Counted from the stretch's first letter, positions 1 through 9,431 are shown. The stretch is DNA of 64,000 nucleotides from Rhodobacteraceae bacterium HLUCCO07 (GCA_001314705.1 LJSU01000018.1:244308-308307); one strand, 5' to 3'. The notes: generated by a model from the letters alone, not told the origin. Translations and numbers: made by a program.

Positions 1-10
1 GGAATCGCAA

Positions 11-802
11 ATGAGCTATCACGCGGCGCGCGCCGCCCTGGAATGGCAGATCGAACTGGGTGCAGACGAGGCGATCGGCGATGTGCCGGTCGTGCGCTAC
101 GGCCTGCCCGACAAGCTGACGGCAGAGCCGGCGGCAAAACCGGAACATCCGGCGCCGTCCAAGCCCGTGCAAGCCGCCCCGGCCCCCGAGGCGGCGGGGC
201 TCGACCCGGTGGCCGTTGCACGCGAGGCAGCAACCGCGGCATCCGATCTGAACGCGTTGCGCGCCGCGATGGCCGGTTATGAGCATTGCGATCTCAAGCG
301 CGGCGCGCGAACGCTTGTCTTTGCCGATGGCGAGCCGGGCGCACGCGTGATGATCATCGGCGAGGCGCCGGGGCGCGAAGAGGATCGCGAGGGCCGACCT
401 TTCGTGGGTGCCGCCGGTCGCCTCCTCGATCGGATGCTGGCGGCGGTCGGGATGGCGCGAGCGGGAGATGGGGAGCCGGTTTATATCACCAACGTGATGC
501 CATGGCGCCCGCCCCAGAACCGTGAGCCCAAACCCGAGGAGATCGCCATGATGCTGCCCTTTCTCGCGCGGCATGTGAACCTGGCTGCGCCCGAACTGCT
601 TGTCGTGATGGGCAACACGAGTTGCCAGGCCATATTGGGCCAACGCGGAATCACGCGGTTACGCGGCACGTGGACCGAGGCATTTGGTCGCCCGGCGCTG
701 CCTATGTTTCACCCCGCCTATCTGCTACGCAATCCGGGGGCCAAGCGCGAAGCCTGGGCCGACCTGTTGAGTTTGAGGGCGAGGTTGGAGACCGAGAGAT
801 GA
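11..802 (+). CDS. Uracil-DNA glycosylase, family 4-like
   Basis: Base-excision repair enzyme of 263 aa that would remove uracil from DNA. Seen: the family signature GEAPGREEDREGRPFVG at about residues 116-132, the TNVMPWRPPQNR loop at about 163-174, and the C-terminal HPAYLLRNPGAK motif. The first 90 or so residues are a low-complexity Ala/Pro-rich leader. Family-4 enzymes usually hold a 4Fe-4S cluster with four cysteines; only two cysteines exist here (in EHCDL and NTSC), so a canonical cluster looks impossible. The next gene overlaps its stop (ATGA), so translation is probably coupled. Identification is firm at superfamily level; activity without the cluster is uncertain. Confidence 0.88.
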   Translation: MSYHAARAALEWQIELGADEAIGDVPVVRYGLPDKLTAEPAAKPEHPAPSKPVQAAPAPEAAGLDPVAVAREAATAASDLNALRAAMAGYEHCDLKRGARTLVFADGEPGARVMIIGEAPGREEDREGRPFVGAAGRLLDRMLAAVGMARAGDGEPVYITNVMPWRPPQNREPKPEEIAMMLPFLARHVNLAAPELLVVMGNTSCQAILGQRGITRLRGTWTEAFGRPALPMFHPAYLLRNPGAKREAWADLLSLRARLETER

Positions 803-1404
803 AGGTGCTGGCCTTCTCGGATATTCATGCCGACATGAAGGCGATGCGCACCGTTGCCGATGCGGCCAAGGGCGCGGACCTTCTGATCGGCGCGGGGGAT
901 TTCTGCCACATGCGGCAAGGCTTGCGTGACATCCTGTCGGTGCTGGACGGGATCGCCATACCCATGGTTATGGTGCCCGGCAATGTCGAGAGTGCCGATG
1001 AGTTGCGACGCGATGCGCCCCAAGGCGCCGTCGTCCTGCATGGGCAGGGGCACGAGATCGAGGGGCTACGCCTCTTTGGCCTCGGCTACGCGGTGCCGCC
1101 GCCACCGTTCGGTGACTGGTCCTGCAACCTGGACGAGGCGGAGGCCGAGGTGCTTCTGGGGTCCTGCGACGCCGCCGATATCCTGATCAGCCATTCACCG
1201 CCCAAGGGGGTGGCCGACCGGACATCGACGGGAATATCGGTGGGCTCGGAAACGGTGCGCGCGGCGATTGAGCGCGTGCAGCCCCGGCTGGTCCTGTGCG
1301 GCCATGTTCACGAATGCTGGGGCGAACGTGGCCGGATCGGGCGAAGCGAGGTGGTCAACCTTGGCCCCCGGCCCTGCTGGTTCGAGATCGAGGCGGAGCT
1401 TTAG
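799..1404 (+). CDS. Calcineurin-like metallophosphoesterase
   Basis: A 201-aa cytosolic phosphoesterase. Metal-binding motifs appear in order: DIHAD near the N-terminus, GAGDFCH, PGNVES (the usual GNH/E position with Val replacing His), ISHSPP and GHVHE near the C-terminus. The ATG at 799 was chosen because it overlaps the stop of the glycosylase gene (ATGA) and begins exactly at the conserved MKVLAFSDIH start; the open frame runs further upstream, but that part is antisense-like shadow. Substrate is unknown; small bacterial members act on cyclic nucleotides or phosphodiesters. Confidence 0.85.
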   Translation: MKVLAFSDIHADMKAMRTVADAAKGADLLIGAGDFCHMRQGLRDILSVLDGIAIPMVMVPGNVESADELRRDAPQGAVVLHGQGHEIEGLRLFGLGYAVPPPPFGDWSCNLDEAEAEVLLGSCDAADILISHSPPKGVADRTSTGISVGSETVRAAIERVQPRLVLCGHVHECWGERGRIGRSEVVNLGPRPCWFEIEAEL

Positions 1405-1406
1405 GC

Positions 1407-1949
1407 ATGGGACAGATCAACGAGAACAAGGATTTCATCCCGGTGCGAATCGCGGTTCTGACCGTGTCGGACACGCGGGACATGAAAGAAGATCGTTCGG
1501 GCGAGGTGCTGGTGGCACGGATCGAGGCCGCGGGGCACGTGCTGGCCGACCGGATGATTGTGCGCGACGAGCGCGACCAGATTGCCGACCAGCTGCGTGA
1601 ATGGATCGCGCGTGAGGACGTGGATGCGATCATTTCCACCGGCGGCACCGGCCTGACCGGGCGCGACGTGACGGTCGAGGCGCATCGTGATGTTTACGAA
1701 AAGGAGATCGAGGCCTTTGCCACGGTCTTTACCATCGTGAGCATGCAGAAGATCGGCACCAGCGCCGTGCAGAGCCGGGCAACGGGGGGCGTTGCGGGCG
1801 GGACCTATCTTTTTGCCCTTCCCGGCAGCCCGGGTGCCTGTCGCGACGCCTGGGACGAGATCCTGCAATGGCAGTTCGACTATCGTCACAGCCCGTGCAA
1901 TTTCGTCGAGATCATGCCGCGGCTTGACGAGCACCTGAGGCGGAAATGA
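1407..1949 (+). CDS. moaB: Molybdenum cofactor biosynthesis protein MoaB
   Basis: A 180-aa MoaB/Mog-fold protein that adenylylates molybdopterin before molybdenum insertion. Seen: the start of the fold at IAVLTVSDTRD, the STGGTGLTGRDVT nucleotide-binding motif at about residues 76-88, and the ALPGSPGACRDAWDEIL motif near the C-terminus. It starts 2 bases after the phosphoesterase stop and its own stop overlaps the Nudix start (ATGA), so it is part of a four-gene transcription unit. A molybdenum-enzyme subunit is encoded at 31.2-33.5 kb of this window, a possible user of the cofactor. Confidence 0.93.
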   Translation: MGQINENKDFIPVRIAVLTVSDTRDMKEDRSGEVLVARIEAAGHVLADRMIVRDERDQIADQLREWIAREDVDAIISTGGTGLTGRDVTVEAHRDVYEKEIEAFATVFTIVSMQKIGTSAVQSRATGGVAGGTYLFALPGSPGACRDAWDEILQWQFDYRHSPCNFVEIMPRLDEHLRRK

Positions 1950-2389
1950 GCGAGGGATTTCGCGTTGTCGGCCCGCTTCCGGACCCGGTGCGTTGGCGTG
2001 TGGCGGCGGTGCTGGCGCGTGATCGGCAGGGCCGCGTTTTGATGCAGCTTCGCGATGTAGTGCCCGGGATCGTGGCGCCAGGCAAATGGAGCCTGTTCGG
2101 TGGCGGGATCGAGCCAGGCGAAACGCCCGAGGCCGCCGCGCGCCGGGAATTTCACGAGGAGACCGGCATCGACATCTCGGCAGATGGCCTGCAGCCGCTG
2201 GTCATGTTCGCCAGCCAGGCCCGGGCTGATGCCGTTGTCCATGTCTTTGCGCTGGACCGGCGTATCGGGACACAGGATATCAGTCTGGCCGAAGGGGCGG
2301 GGTTCGGTTTCCTGACCCGGACACAGGTTGCGCAGTTCGATCTGATCGACAATTACCGCCGTACTCTTCTCGAGTTGGACGATTTCTGA
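1946..2389 (+). CDS. Nudix hydrolase
   Basis: A 147-aa pyrophosphohydrolase. A complete Nudix box is present in the first half (a G followed by IEPGE, then REFHEETGI), giving the two Glu pairs that bind Mg2+. Substrate cannot be read from the sequence; small Nudix proteins hydrolyse nucleoside diphosphates linked to other groups. The start overlaps the moaB stop, and this is the last gene of the unit. Confidence 0.88.
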   Translation: MSEGFRVVGPLPDPVRWRVAAVLARDRQGRVLMQLRDVVPGIVAPGKWSLFGGGIEPGETPEAAARREFHEETGIDISADGLQPLVMFASQARADAVVHVFALDRRIGTQDISLAEGAGFGFLTRTQVAQFDLIDNYRRTLLELDDF

Positions 2390-2461
2390 GACGACGGGCG
2401 ACGGAAAGATGCCTGTTGCGCGTAAAACAGCTGTTATGTGGCAACCGGCTTGGCTAATCCG

Positions 2462-2498
2462 GGCGTCGCACTCGATGTGGACGCCACTTTGTGACGCC
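2462..2498. promoter_or_regulatory. Inverted/direct GGCGTC-GACGCC repeats upstream of RND genes
   Basis: GGCGTC at 2462-2467 is followed by GACGCC at 2480-2485 (inverted, 12-base gap) and again at 2493-2498. The cluster lies 20-60 bases before the efflux adaptor start, in the only non-coding stretch ahead of the operon (2390-2519). It could be a repressor site; no promoter hexamers are convincing. Confidence 0.25.
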
Positions 2499-2519
2499 GG
2501 ATTTCAAAGGTATTAGACG

Positions 2520-3977
2520 ATGCGATTTCTGCGCCAGAGCCTGACCGGGCTATTCCTGCTGTCGCTGGCATTGGGCGGGCTGTTTTATGCCGGATACACG
2601 TTGCAACAGGCAATCGAGGCGCGCATGGCGCGCGAAGCGCGGGTGCCGCAGGAGAGCGAGCGCGAATTCGCGGTTCGCGTGGTGCGTGCCGAAACCGGGG
2701 AGATTGCGCCGGTCCTGACCTCCTATGGCGAGATCAAGAGCAGCCGGACACTCGACATCCGTGCTTCGGTCGGTGGTCGGGTGATCGAATTGTCGGATGA
2801 CTTCGTCGAGGGAGGCCGGGTGAAGGAGGGCGCACTTCTCTTGCGGCTCGATCCGGCGGACGCGCAGGACGAGCGGGATCGTGCCGCGAGCGACCTCGAG
2901 GATGCCGAGGCCGAGGCCCGCGACGCCGCCCGCGCGCTCGATCTGGCCCGCGACGACCGGGCGGCGGCGGAAGAGCAGGTGGTGCTGCAGGAGCGCGCCT
3001 TGCGGCGGCAACTCAATCTGCGTGAGCGCGGAGTCGGCTCGGACGCCGCGGTGGAATCCGCCGAATTGGCCGCAAGTGCCGCACGGGCAACGGTGATCTC
3101 GCGACGGCAGGCCATCGCACAGGCCGAAGCGCGACTGGACAATGCCCAAACCCGCAAGGTGCGCGCCCGGATCGCGCTGGGCGAAGCCGAGCGCAGGCTG
3201 GCAGACATGGAGCTTCGCGCCGGATTTTCCGGCATGTTGAGCGGGGTGACCCTTGTGGAGGGCGGGCTGGTTTCAGCGAATACCCTTTTGGCGGAACTGA
3301 TCGACGAATCCGCGCTCGAAGTGGCCTTCCGGGTGTCGACCCGTGATTATGTCAGACTGCTGGAAGAGGACGGCCGCCTTCGCCGGGCGCCGGTGCGGGC
3401 GGTTCTCGACGTGTTCGGCATGGACGTGACCGCGCAGGGACAGCTTGTCCGCGACAGTGCGTCGGTGGGCGAGGGTCAGACCGGGCGGCTCTTGTTTGCA
3501 CGGCTTGACGAGGCGCGGGGCTTCAAACCGGGCGATTTCGTCACGGTCGAGATCAAGGAACCACCGCTCGACGGGGTGATCGTGCTGCCCGCCGGGGCGC
3601 TTGGGTCAGCCGGCGACGTTCTGGCGTTGGACTCCGACGAAAGGTTGGAGCGGGTCGAAGTTGAATTGCTGCGGCGGCAGGGTGACGAGATCGTGATCCG
3701 GGCCGAGAACCTCGCCGGACGCGATGTGGTGGCCGACAGGACACCACTTCTGGGGCCGGGGATCAAGGTGCGCCCGCTTCGCACCGGCCCGACCGAGGCC
3801 GCAACGGAGCCCGAGATGCTCGAACTGAGCGAAGAGCGGCGAGCGCGCCTTGTCGCCTTTATCGAGGGCAATCGCCAGATGCCGGAATCGGTCAAGAGCC
3901 GCATTCTGGCGGAACTCGCTCAGTCCAAAGTGCCTGCCGAGACCGTGTCACGTATCGAAGCGCGCATGGGGGGCTGA
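2520..3977 (+). CDS. RND efflux periplasmic adaptor (membrane fusion protein)
   Basis: A 485-aa adaptor linking an inner-membrane RND pump to an outer-membrane channel. An N-terminal membrane anchor (about residues 7-30) is followed by a beta-hairpin/lipoyl half around RASVGGRVIELSDDFVEGGRV, a long Ala/Arg/Glu-rich coiled-coil hairpin (about 115-235), the second lipoyl half at AGFSGMLSG and beta-barrel domains. About 60 residues at the C-terminus (from LELSEERRARL) form a predicted helical extension not usual in the family. ATG at 2520 has AAAGG nine bases upstream. The pump gene starts 3 bases after the stop. No channel gene adjoins; a TolC homologue is encoded at 50.2-51.6 kb. Confidence 0.92.
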   Translation: MRFLRQSLTGLFLLSLALGGLFYAGYTLQQAIEARMAREARVPQESEREFAVRVVRAETGEIAPVLTSYGEIKSSRTLDIRASVGGRVIELSDDFVEGGRVKEGALLLRLDPADAQDERDRAASDLEDAEAEARDAARALDLARDDRAAAEEQVVLQERALRRQLNLRERGVGSDAAVESAELAASAARATVISRRQAIAQAEARLDNAQTRKVRARIALGEAERRLADMELRAGFSGMLSGVTLVEGGLVSANTLLAELIDESALEVAFRVSTRDYVRLLEEDGRLRRAPVRAVLDVFGMDVTAQGQLVRDSASVGEGQTGRLLFARLDEARGFKPGDFVTVEIKEPPLDGVIVLPAGALGSAGDVLALDSDERLERVEVELLRRQGDEIVIRAENLAGRDVVADRTPLLGPGIKVRPLRTGPTEAATEPEMLELSEERRARLVAFIEGNRQMPESVKSRILAELAQSKVPAETVSRIEARMGG

Positions 3978-3980
3978 GTC

Positions 3981-6900
3981 ATGGCGCTGCGTGGTCCGGG
4001 CGGCCTTCTGAGCTATTTCGTGCGGCACGCGACCGCGGCGAACCTGTTGCTGGTGGTTCTGATCGTTGCCGGGTTGGCCGCGACGCCGCAGATGCGGGCG
4101 CAGTTCTTTCCCGATGTGATCATCGACAGCGTGAGCGTGAGCGTGGTCTGGGAAGGTGCGGGGGCCGAAGATGTGGATTCGGCGATTGTCCAGTTGCTGG
4201 AACCCGCATTGCTTGCGGTCGAAGGGGTGGAGAGCTCGACCGCGTCCTCGCGCGAGGGACGGGCGCAGGTGTCGCTCGAATTCGAGCCGGGTTATGACAT
4301 GGCCCGGGCCGCGGATGACGTGCAGTCGGCAGTCGATCAACTGACCACCTTGCCCGAAGAGGCCGAAGACCCCAGGGTCACGCGCGGCACATGGCGTGAC
4401 CGGGTGACGGATGTGGTGATCACCGGGCCTGTGGCCAGCGAGCAGCTGGGCCGCTTTGCCGATGAATTTGTCACCCGCCTGTTTGCTGCCGGGGTCACGC
4501 GCACGACGATCCGGGGTGTCGCGGCGCCGCGCACCATCGTCGAGGTGCCCAGCGTCAACCTGATCGCTCATGATATCAGTTTTGCCGATATCGCACAGGC
4601 CATCGCCGCCGAGGTCGATGCCGATCCGGCCGGCGATATCGAAGGGGCCAATGCCCGCGTGCGCACCGGTGTGGAAAAGCGCGATGTCGATCAGTTGGCG
4701 CAGGTCGTGCTGAGATCGACACCGGACGGGGCCAAACTGACCGTGGGGGACGTGGCGCGATTGCGAGTCGAGGGGGTCACGCGGAACCGCAGCTATTTCG
4801 TGGGCGAGAACCCGGCGATCTCGGTTCGGGTCGACCGCTCGGCGCAGGGCGATGCCATACGGATCCAGCGGCAGGTCGAGGAGGTCGCCGCCGAGATGCA
4901 GGCGACGCTGCCTGCCGGGGTCGAGATGGAGCTGATCCGGACGCGTGCCGAGGCGATCAGCGGGCGGCTCAATATTCTGATCGAAAACGGGGTCATGGGC
5001 CTGGCGCTGGTTGTCGGGCTTTTGTTCCTGTTTCTCAATGCGCGCACGGCCTTCTGGGTGGCGGCGGGCATTCCGGTGTCGATGTTGAGCGCGATCGCGC
5101 TCATGTATGCGTTCGGACTGACCATCAACATGATCTCGCTTTTCGCGCTGATCATCACGCTGGGGATCGTGGTAGATGATGCCATCGTGGTGGGCGAGCA
5201 TGCGGATGCGCGTGTCAAGCGTGGCGAGGGGCCGGTCGAGGCCGCCGAGAATGCCGCAAGGCGGATGGCGATGCCGGTCTTTGCGGCGAGCCTGACCACG
5301 ATCATCGCATTCTTCGCCCTGACCGCGATTTCGGGGCGGATGGGCAACATGATCGCCGACATTCCCTTTACCGTGATTGCCGTTCTCGCTGCCAGCCTCG
5401 TCGAGTGTTTCCTGATCCTGCCGCATCACATGGCCCATTCGCTGCACCGCGCGGGGTTGCGCGATCACTGGTATGACCTGCCGTCGCGGGTGGTCAACCG
5501 GGGGTTCGTCTGGGTGCGGGAGACGCTCTTTCGCCCGTTCATCGCCGGTGTCGTCTGGATGCGGTATCCGGTGCTGGCCGGAACCATCCTTTTGCTGGCA
5601 ATCCAGGTCGCGCAGGTCGTGCGCGGCGACGTTCAGTGGCGGTTCTTCAACGCGCCCGAACAGGGCAGCGTGACCGGAAACTGGGCGATGGTGCCGGGCG
5701 CGACGCGAGCCGACACGATCGAGCAAATGCGCCTGATGCAGGATGTGATCGAGGAGTTGGCGCAGGAATACGAGGCCCGCCACGGCCGCAACCCGATCGA
5801 TTATGCCATTGCCGAGGTGGGTGGAAATTCCGGACGCCCCCTTCCCGGATCGGATGTGAAGGATGCCGATCTGCTGGGTGGGATCGCCATCGAGTTGATC
5901 GATGCCGATCTGCGCCCCTATTCCAGTTTCGCCTTCGTGGCCGAATTGCAGGAGAGCGTGACGCGCCACCCCATGACCGAAACGCTGAGCTTTCGCGGCT
6001 GGCGGTCGGGACCGGGGGGCGAGGCGCTCGACGTGCAGTTCTATGGTGCCGATGCCGAAACGCTCAAGACGGCGGCGGAGGCGCTGAAGGAGGCGGTGAG
6101 CCGCTATCCCGAGGTCAGCGCGCTCGAGGACAACCTGGCCTATGACAAGGATGAGTTGGTCCTGGATCTGACGCCGCAGGGACAGGCGCTGGGCTTTGAC
6201 ATCGACGGGCTGGGCCGGGTGTTGCGCCACCGTTTGAACGGGCTGGAAGCCGCAACCTATCCCGACGGGCCGCGAAGTGCAGAAATCCGCATCGAGTTGC
6301 CGCGTGGGGAATTGTCGGCCGATTTTCTCGAACGCAGCCAGATGCGCACACCGCAAGGCCAATACGTGCCGCTGGCCGATATCGTGGAGGTCGAGACCCG
6401 GGCCGGTTTCTCGACCGTGCGGCGCGAGAACGGGCTGCGCACCGTGTCGGTGACGGGCGACATATCCGAGGACGATCCGGCCCGCGCCGAGGAGATCATG
6501 CGCGCGCTGGAAACCGATATCCTGCCCGGGATCGCAAGCCGGCACCAGGTCGAATGGCGCCTGTCGGGCCTTGCGGAACAGGAAAGCGAGTTCCTCAACG
6601 ATGCGCTCCTGGGGCTGATCCTGAGCCTTGTGGGCATCTATGCCGTGCTGGCCTGGGCATTCTCGAGCTGGACCCGGCCGATGGTGGTTATGGCGATCAT
6701 TCCCTTCGGCCTTGTCGGCACGATTTATGGCCATGCGGCATGGGATGTGCCGCTGAGCATGTTCACGGTGGTGGGCCTCTTGGGGATGACCGGGATCATC
6801 ATCAACGACTCGATCGTTCTGGTGACCACGATCGACGAACATGCCCGGGACCGTGGCCTCATCCCCTCGATCATCGACGGGGCGGCGGACCGGCTGCGGC

Positions 6901-7385
6901 CGGTGATGCTGACCACGCTGACCACGGTTCTGGGGCTGACCCCCCTTCTCTACGAGCAATCGCAGCAGGCGCAGTTTCTCATGCCGACGGTGATCACGCT
7001 GGTCTACGGGCTGGGCTTTGGTGTGCTCCTGGTGCTGCTGGTGGTCCCGGCCCTGATCGCCGTGCAATCGGACCTCGCACGACAGTTCACTGCGCTGCGG
7101 CGCGGGTTTCGCGCCACCGGCGCAGCGCCGGTTCATTGGGCGGTGGTGCTGGGCGGTCTGGCGGTCCTGGGCTGGCTCGCCGCGACGATGGGGCATGTGG
7201 CCCTTGCGGGCGGGCTTTGGTCACCGCTGGCCAACCACATCGCCATTGATGGCGCGCCCATGGTCGTGGCGTTCGGGCTCTTTGTCACGGGGGCGTTTCT
7301 GATCGTGCTGTTGGGCTTTGCATTGACGGCGATAACCTGGCAGCTGTCGCGCCGCCTCGGTCGGCACGTTGCATTCCGGGAGTAG
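3981..7385 (+). CDS. RND efflux pump permease (HAE1/AcrB-like)
   Basis: Proton-driven inner-membrane exporter, 1134 aa. Seen: TM1 near residues 15-35, a large periplasmic loop, the TM4 motif GIVVDDAIVVGEH containing the proton-relay Asp pair, a second large loop and a second TM bundle with TGIIINDSIVLVTTIDEH. Family members are usually about 1030-1050 aa; here roughly 100 extra residues after LVVPALIAVQ contain two more hydrophobic segments (VHWAVVLGGLAVLGWLAATM and a region near MVVAFGLFVTGAFLIVLLGF), suggesting 14 rather than 12 TM helices. Substrate unknown. It is transcribed with the adaptor. Confidence 0.93.
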   Translation: MALRGPGGLLSYFVRHATAANLLLVVLIVAGLAATPQMRAQFFPDVIIDSVSVSVVWEGAGAEDVDSAIVQLLEPALLAVEGVESSTASSREGRAQVSLEFEPGYDMARAADDVQSAVDQLTTLPEEAEDPRVTRGTWRDRVTDVVITGPVASEQLGRFADEFVTRLFAAGVTRTTIRGVAAPRTIVEVPSVNLIAHDISFADIAQAIAAEVDADPAGDIEGANARVRTGVEKRDVDQLAQVVLRSTPDGAKLTVGDVARLRVEGVTRNRSYFVGENPAISVRVDRSAQGDAIRIQRQVEEVAAEMQATLPAGVEMELIRTRAEAISGRLNILIENGVMGLALVVGLLFLFLNARTAFWVAAGIPVSMLSAIALMYAFGLTINMISLFALIITLGIVVDDAIVVGEHADARVKRGEGPVEAAENAARRMAMPVFAASLTTIIAFFALTAISGRMGNMIADIPFTVIAVLAASLVECFLILPHHMAHSLHRAGLRDHWYDLPSRVVNRGFVWVRETLFRPFIAGVVWMRYPVLAGTILLLAIQVAQVVRGDVQWRFFNAPEQGSVTGNWAMVPGATRADTIEQMRLMQDVIEELAQEYEARHGRNPIDYAIAEVGGNSGRPLPGSDVKDADLLGGIAIELIDADLRPYSSFAFVAELQESVTRHPMTETLSFRGWRSGPGGEALDVQFYGADAETLKTAAEALKEAVSRYPEVSALEDNLAYDKDELVLDLTPQGQALGFDIDGLGRVLRHRLNGLEAATYPDGPRSAEIRIELPRGELSADFLERSQMRTPQGQYVPLADIVEVETRAGFSTVRRENGLRTVSVTGDISEDDPARAEEIMRALETDILPGIASRHQVEWRLSGLAEQESEFLNDALLGLILSLVGIYAVLAWAFSSWTRPMVVMAIIPFGLVGTIYGHAAWDVPLSMFTVVGLLGMTGIIINDSIVLVTTIDEHARDRGLIPSIIDGAADRLRPVMLTTLTTVLGLTPLLYEQSQQAQFLMPTVITLVYGLGFGVLLVLLVVPALIAVQSDLARQFTALRRGFRATGAAPVHWAVVLGGLAVLGWLAATMGHVALAGGLWSPLANHIAIDGAPMVVAFGLFVTGAFLIVLLGFALTAITWQLSRRLGRHVAFRE

Positions 7386-7390
7386 GTGCG

Positions 7391-7408
7391 ATTCCGCGGG
7401 ATCGGAAT
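7391..7408 (+). terminator. Hairpin after RND pump gene
   Basis: ATTCCG and CGGAAT form a 6-bp stem around a 6-base loop, beginning 5 bases after the pump stop, between two convergent genes. There is no U-tract, so a terminator role is only possible. Confidence 0.3.
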
Positions 7409-7471
7409 GGCTGGCCGGAGCTTCAGGGCATATTGCACACAGGAAAAGCGCGGGGCGGTTGATGCGCACCG

Positions 7472-7666
7472 TCAGTAATGCGGCGGCTTTTCCTGCCCGG
7501 CAAAGACGTGGCTGCCCTGATCCGCCTCGCGTTCGGCCTCGCGCTGCATCAGCATCTCGACCCGGCGCTTGAGCATGGCGATGTCATCGGCTTGCCGGGT
7601 GACGATCTCGGAGAGGTCATCGACGCTGCGTTCGAGATGGGCAATTTTCATTTCCAGATGATCCAT
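7472..7666 (-). CDS. slyX: SlyX family protein
   Basis: A 64-aa protein with the SlyX pattern: a coiled-coil heptad region (MKIAHLERSVDDLSEIVTRQ ... IAMLKRRVEMLMQRE) and the characteristic KPPHY C-terminus. Its role is unknown in the family. The internal ATG at 7666 is chosen because it begins the conserved coiled coil; the longer open frame upstream lacks similarity and runs toward the divergent hisS gene. Confidence 0.85.
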   Translation of the reverse strand: MDHLEMKIAHLERSVDDLSEIVTRQADDIAMLKRRVEMLMQREAEREADQGSHVFAGQEKPPHY

Positions 7667-7790
7667 GGCATGGGCGGTATCGCCGCGCGACGGCCCGGTC
7701 AAGAGGCATGGCGCGCGATGCTGCCTTGCCCCGCATGGTCCCATCCGCTAGAGGCTTGGCCCGCGACTGCAAGGCAAGGATGACATCCCC

Positions 7791-9431
7791 ATGGCCAAGG
7801 AAAAGAAAGCCCCGCGCCCCAAGGCGGTGACACCCAAAGGGTTTCGCGACTACTTCGGGCAGGACGTGACCGACCGCGCCGAGATGCTGCGAAAGATCGC
7901 CGGGGTCTACCATGCCTACGGGTTCGATGCTCTTGAATCGAGCGCGGTCGAGACGGTCGAGGCGCTGGGCAAGTTCCTGCCCGATGTGGACCGGCCCAAC
8001 GCGGGTGTCTTCGCATGGCAGGAAAGCGAAGAGGACGGCAAGGGCGACTGGCTGGCGCTGCGCTATGACCTGACCGCGCCCCTGGCCCGTGTCTATGCCC
8101 AGCACCGCAACGATCTGCCCACGCCCTACCGACGCTATGCGATGGGGCCGGTCTGGCGCAACGAAAAGCCCGGGCCGGGGCGGTATCGCCAGTTCTATCA
8201 ATGCGATGCGGATACCGTGGGCGCGGCCAGCGTGGCGGCGGACGCAGAGATCTGCGCGATGCTGGCGGATTGCCTCGAAGAGGTGGGCATTGCGCGCGGG
8301 GATTACATCGTGCGGGTGAACAACCGGAAGGTGCTCAACGGGGTGCTGGAGGTGATGGGCCTTGAACAGGGCGATCAACGAGAGGCCGTTCTGCGCACCA
8401 TCGACAAGTTCGACAAGGTGGGCGAGGCGGGCGTGCGCGAGCTTCTGGGCAAGGGGCGGCTCGATGCCTCGGGGGCCTATATCGACGGGGTGGGGCTGAG
8501 CGAGGATCACGTCAATGTCGTCGTCAAATTCTTGTCGGCACGAACTACAGCTCTGGATGATATTGAACGAGGCGTAATCAAAGCCAATCCCGGTTTCCTT
8601 ACACTTTCAATCTTTGATGGATCGGAGACTACCGACGCGCGGGCCGTTTTTGACCGTATACAAGAACTGATGGAAAGCGAAACCGGTCGTTGGAGACTTG
8701 CAAACTATGCGACGTTCAGCGCACTCGGGCAGCTTATTGGTAACTCGGAGGTTGGTATTCAAGGATTGAAAGAACTTGCAGAAATGGCCGACCTGTTGCT
8801 GGCTCAGGGCTACGGCCACGACCGGATCGTGATCGACCCGTCTGTGGTGCGGGGCCTCGGTTATTACACCGGACCGGTTTACGAGGCCGAGTTGACCTTT
8901 GAAATCCTCGACGAGAAGGGCCGCAAGCGGCAATTCGGCAGCGTTGCGGGTGGTGGGCGTTATGACGATCTGGTCAAGCGCTTCACCGGGCAGGCGGTGC
9001 CGGCGACGGGGGTATCCATCGGTGTAGATCGCCTGTTGGCGGCGCTGCGCGAAAAGGGGCGGATCAAGAGCCGCGAGGTCGGGCCGGTCGTGGTGACGGT
9101 GATGGACCGCGACCGGATGGCCGACTACCAGGCCATGGTGGGCGAGCTGCGCCGCGCGGGCATCCGTGCCGAGGTCTACCTTGGCAATCCGAAGAATTTC
9201 GGCAACCAGCTCAAATACGCCGACAAGCGTCATAGCCCGGTCGCGGTGATCGAAGGCGAGGACGAGAAGGCGCGTGGCGTGGTGCAACTCAAGGATTTGA
9301 TCCTGGGGGCCAAGATTGCCGAGAGCGCCACGCTGGAGGAATGGAAGGAACGCCCGAGCCAGTTCGAGGTGCCGCGCGCCGACCTTGTGGCCAAGGTGCG
9401 CGAAATCCTCGCCGGGCAAGACGCAGAATGA
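7791..9431 (+). CDS. hisS: Histidyl-tRNA synthetase
   Basis: Charges tRNA-His. Class II synthetase of 546 aa: motif 1/2 region with [11 protein letters not shown] and [19 protein letters not shown] (about residues 110-145), the HisA motif [21 protein letters not shown] (about 350-370), motif 3 [13 protein letters not shown], and a C-terminal anticodon-binding domain. The stop overlaps the hisZ start (ATGA). By my recollection rhodobacterial HisS is near 500 aa; the excess lies in the insertion domain before the HisA motif, in a stretch whose base and codon use differ sharply from the rest (separate entry). The frame stays open and all catalytic motifs are intact, so it should be functional. 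Confidence 0.95.
   Translation: MAKEKKAPRPKAVTPKGFRDYFGQDVTDRAEMLRKIAGVYHAYGFDALESSAVETVEALGKFLPDVDRPNAGVFAWQESEEDGKGDWLALRYDLTAPLARVYAQHRNDLPTPYRRYAMGPVWRNEKPGPGRYRQFYQCDADTVGAASVAADAEICAMLADCLEEVGIARGDYIVRVNNRKVLNGVLEVMGLEQGDQREAVLRTIDKFDKVGEAGVRELLGKGRLDASGAYIDGVGLSEDHVNVVVKFLSARTTALDDIERGVIKANPGFLTLSIFDGSETTDARAVFDRIQELMESETGRWRLANYATFSALGQLIGNSEVGIQGLKELAEMADLLLAQGYGHDRIVIDPSVVRGLGYYTGPVYEAELTFEILDEKGRKRQFGSVAGGGRYDDLVKRFTGQAVPATGVSIGVDRLLAALREKGRIKSREVGPVVVTVMDRDRMADYQAMVGELRRAGIRAEVYLGNPKNFGNQLKYADKRHSPVAVIEGEDEKARGVVQLKDLILGAKIAESATLEEWKERPSQFEVPRADLVAKVREILAGQDAE
8521..8800 (+). other. AT-rich, codon-atypical patch inside hisS
   Basis: Hand counts give about 50-52% GC for 8581-8760, against 63-70% for the flanking 60-base lines at 8401-8520 and 62% at 8821-8880. 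Codons such as AGA, GTA, ACA, CTT and TTT cluster here, although they are rare in neighbouring genes. It encodes about residues 244-336 of HisS, the insertion domain between motif 2 and GLGYYTG. The frame is intact. This looks like a recombined or inserted segment of other origin. Confidence 0.7.

Noticed and set aside
3948-7196. Open frame of 1082 codons antisense to the RND pump
   Set aside because: His/Arg/Asp/Gln-rich composition typical of the reverse frame of a GC-rich gene; the plus strand encodes a complete RND permease with family motifs.
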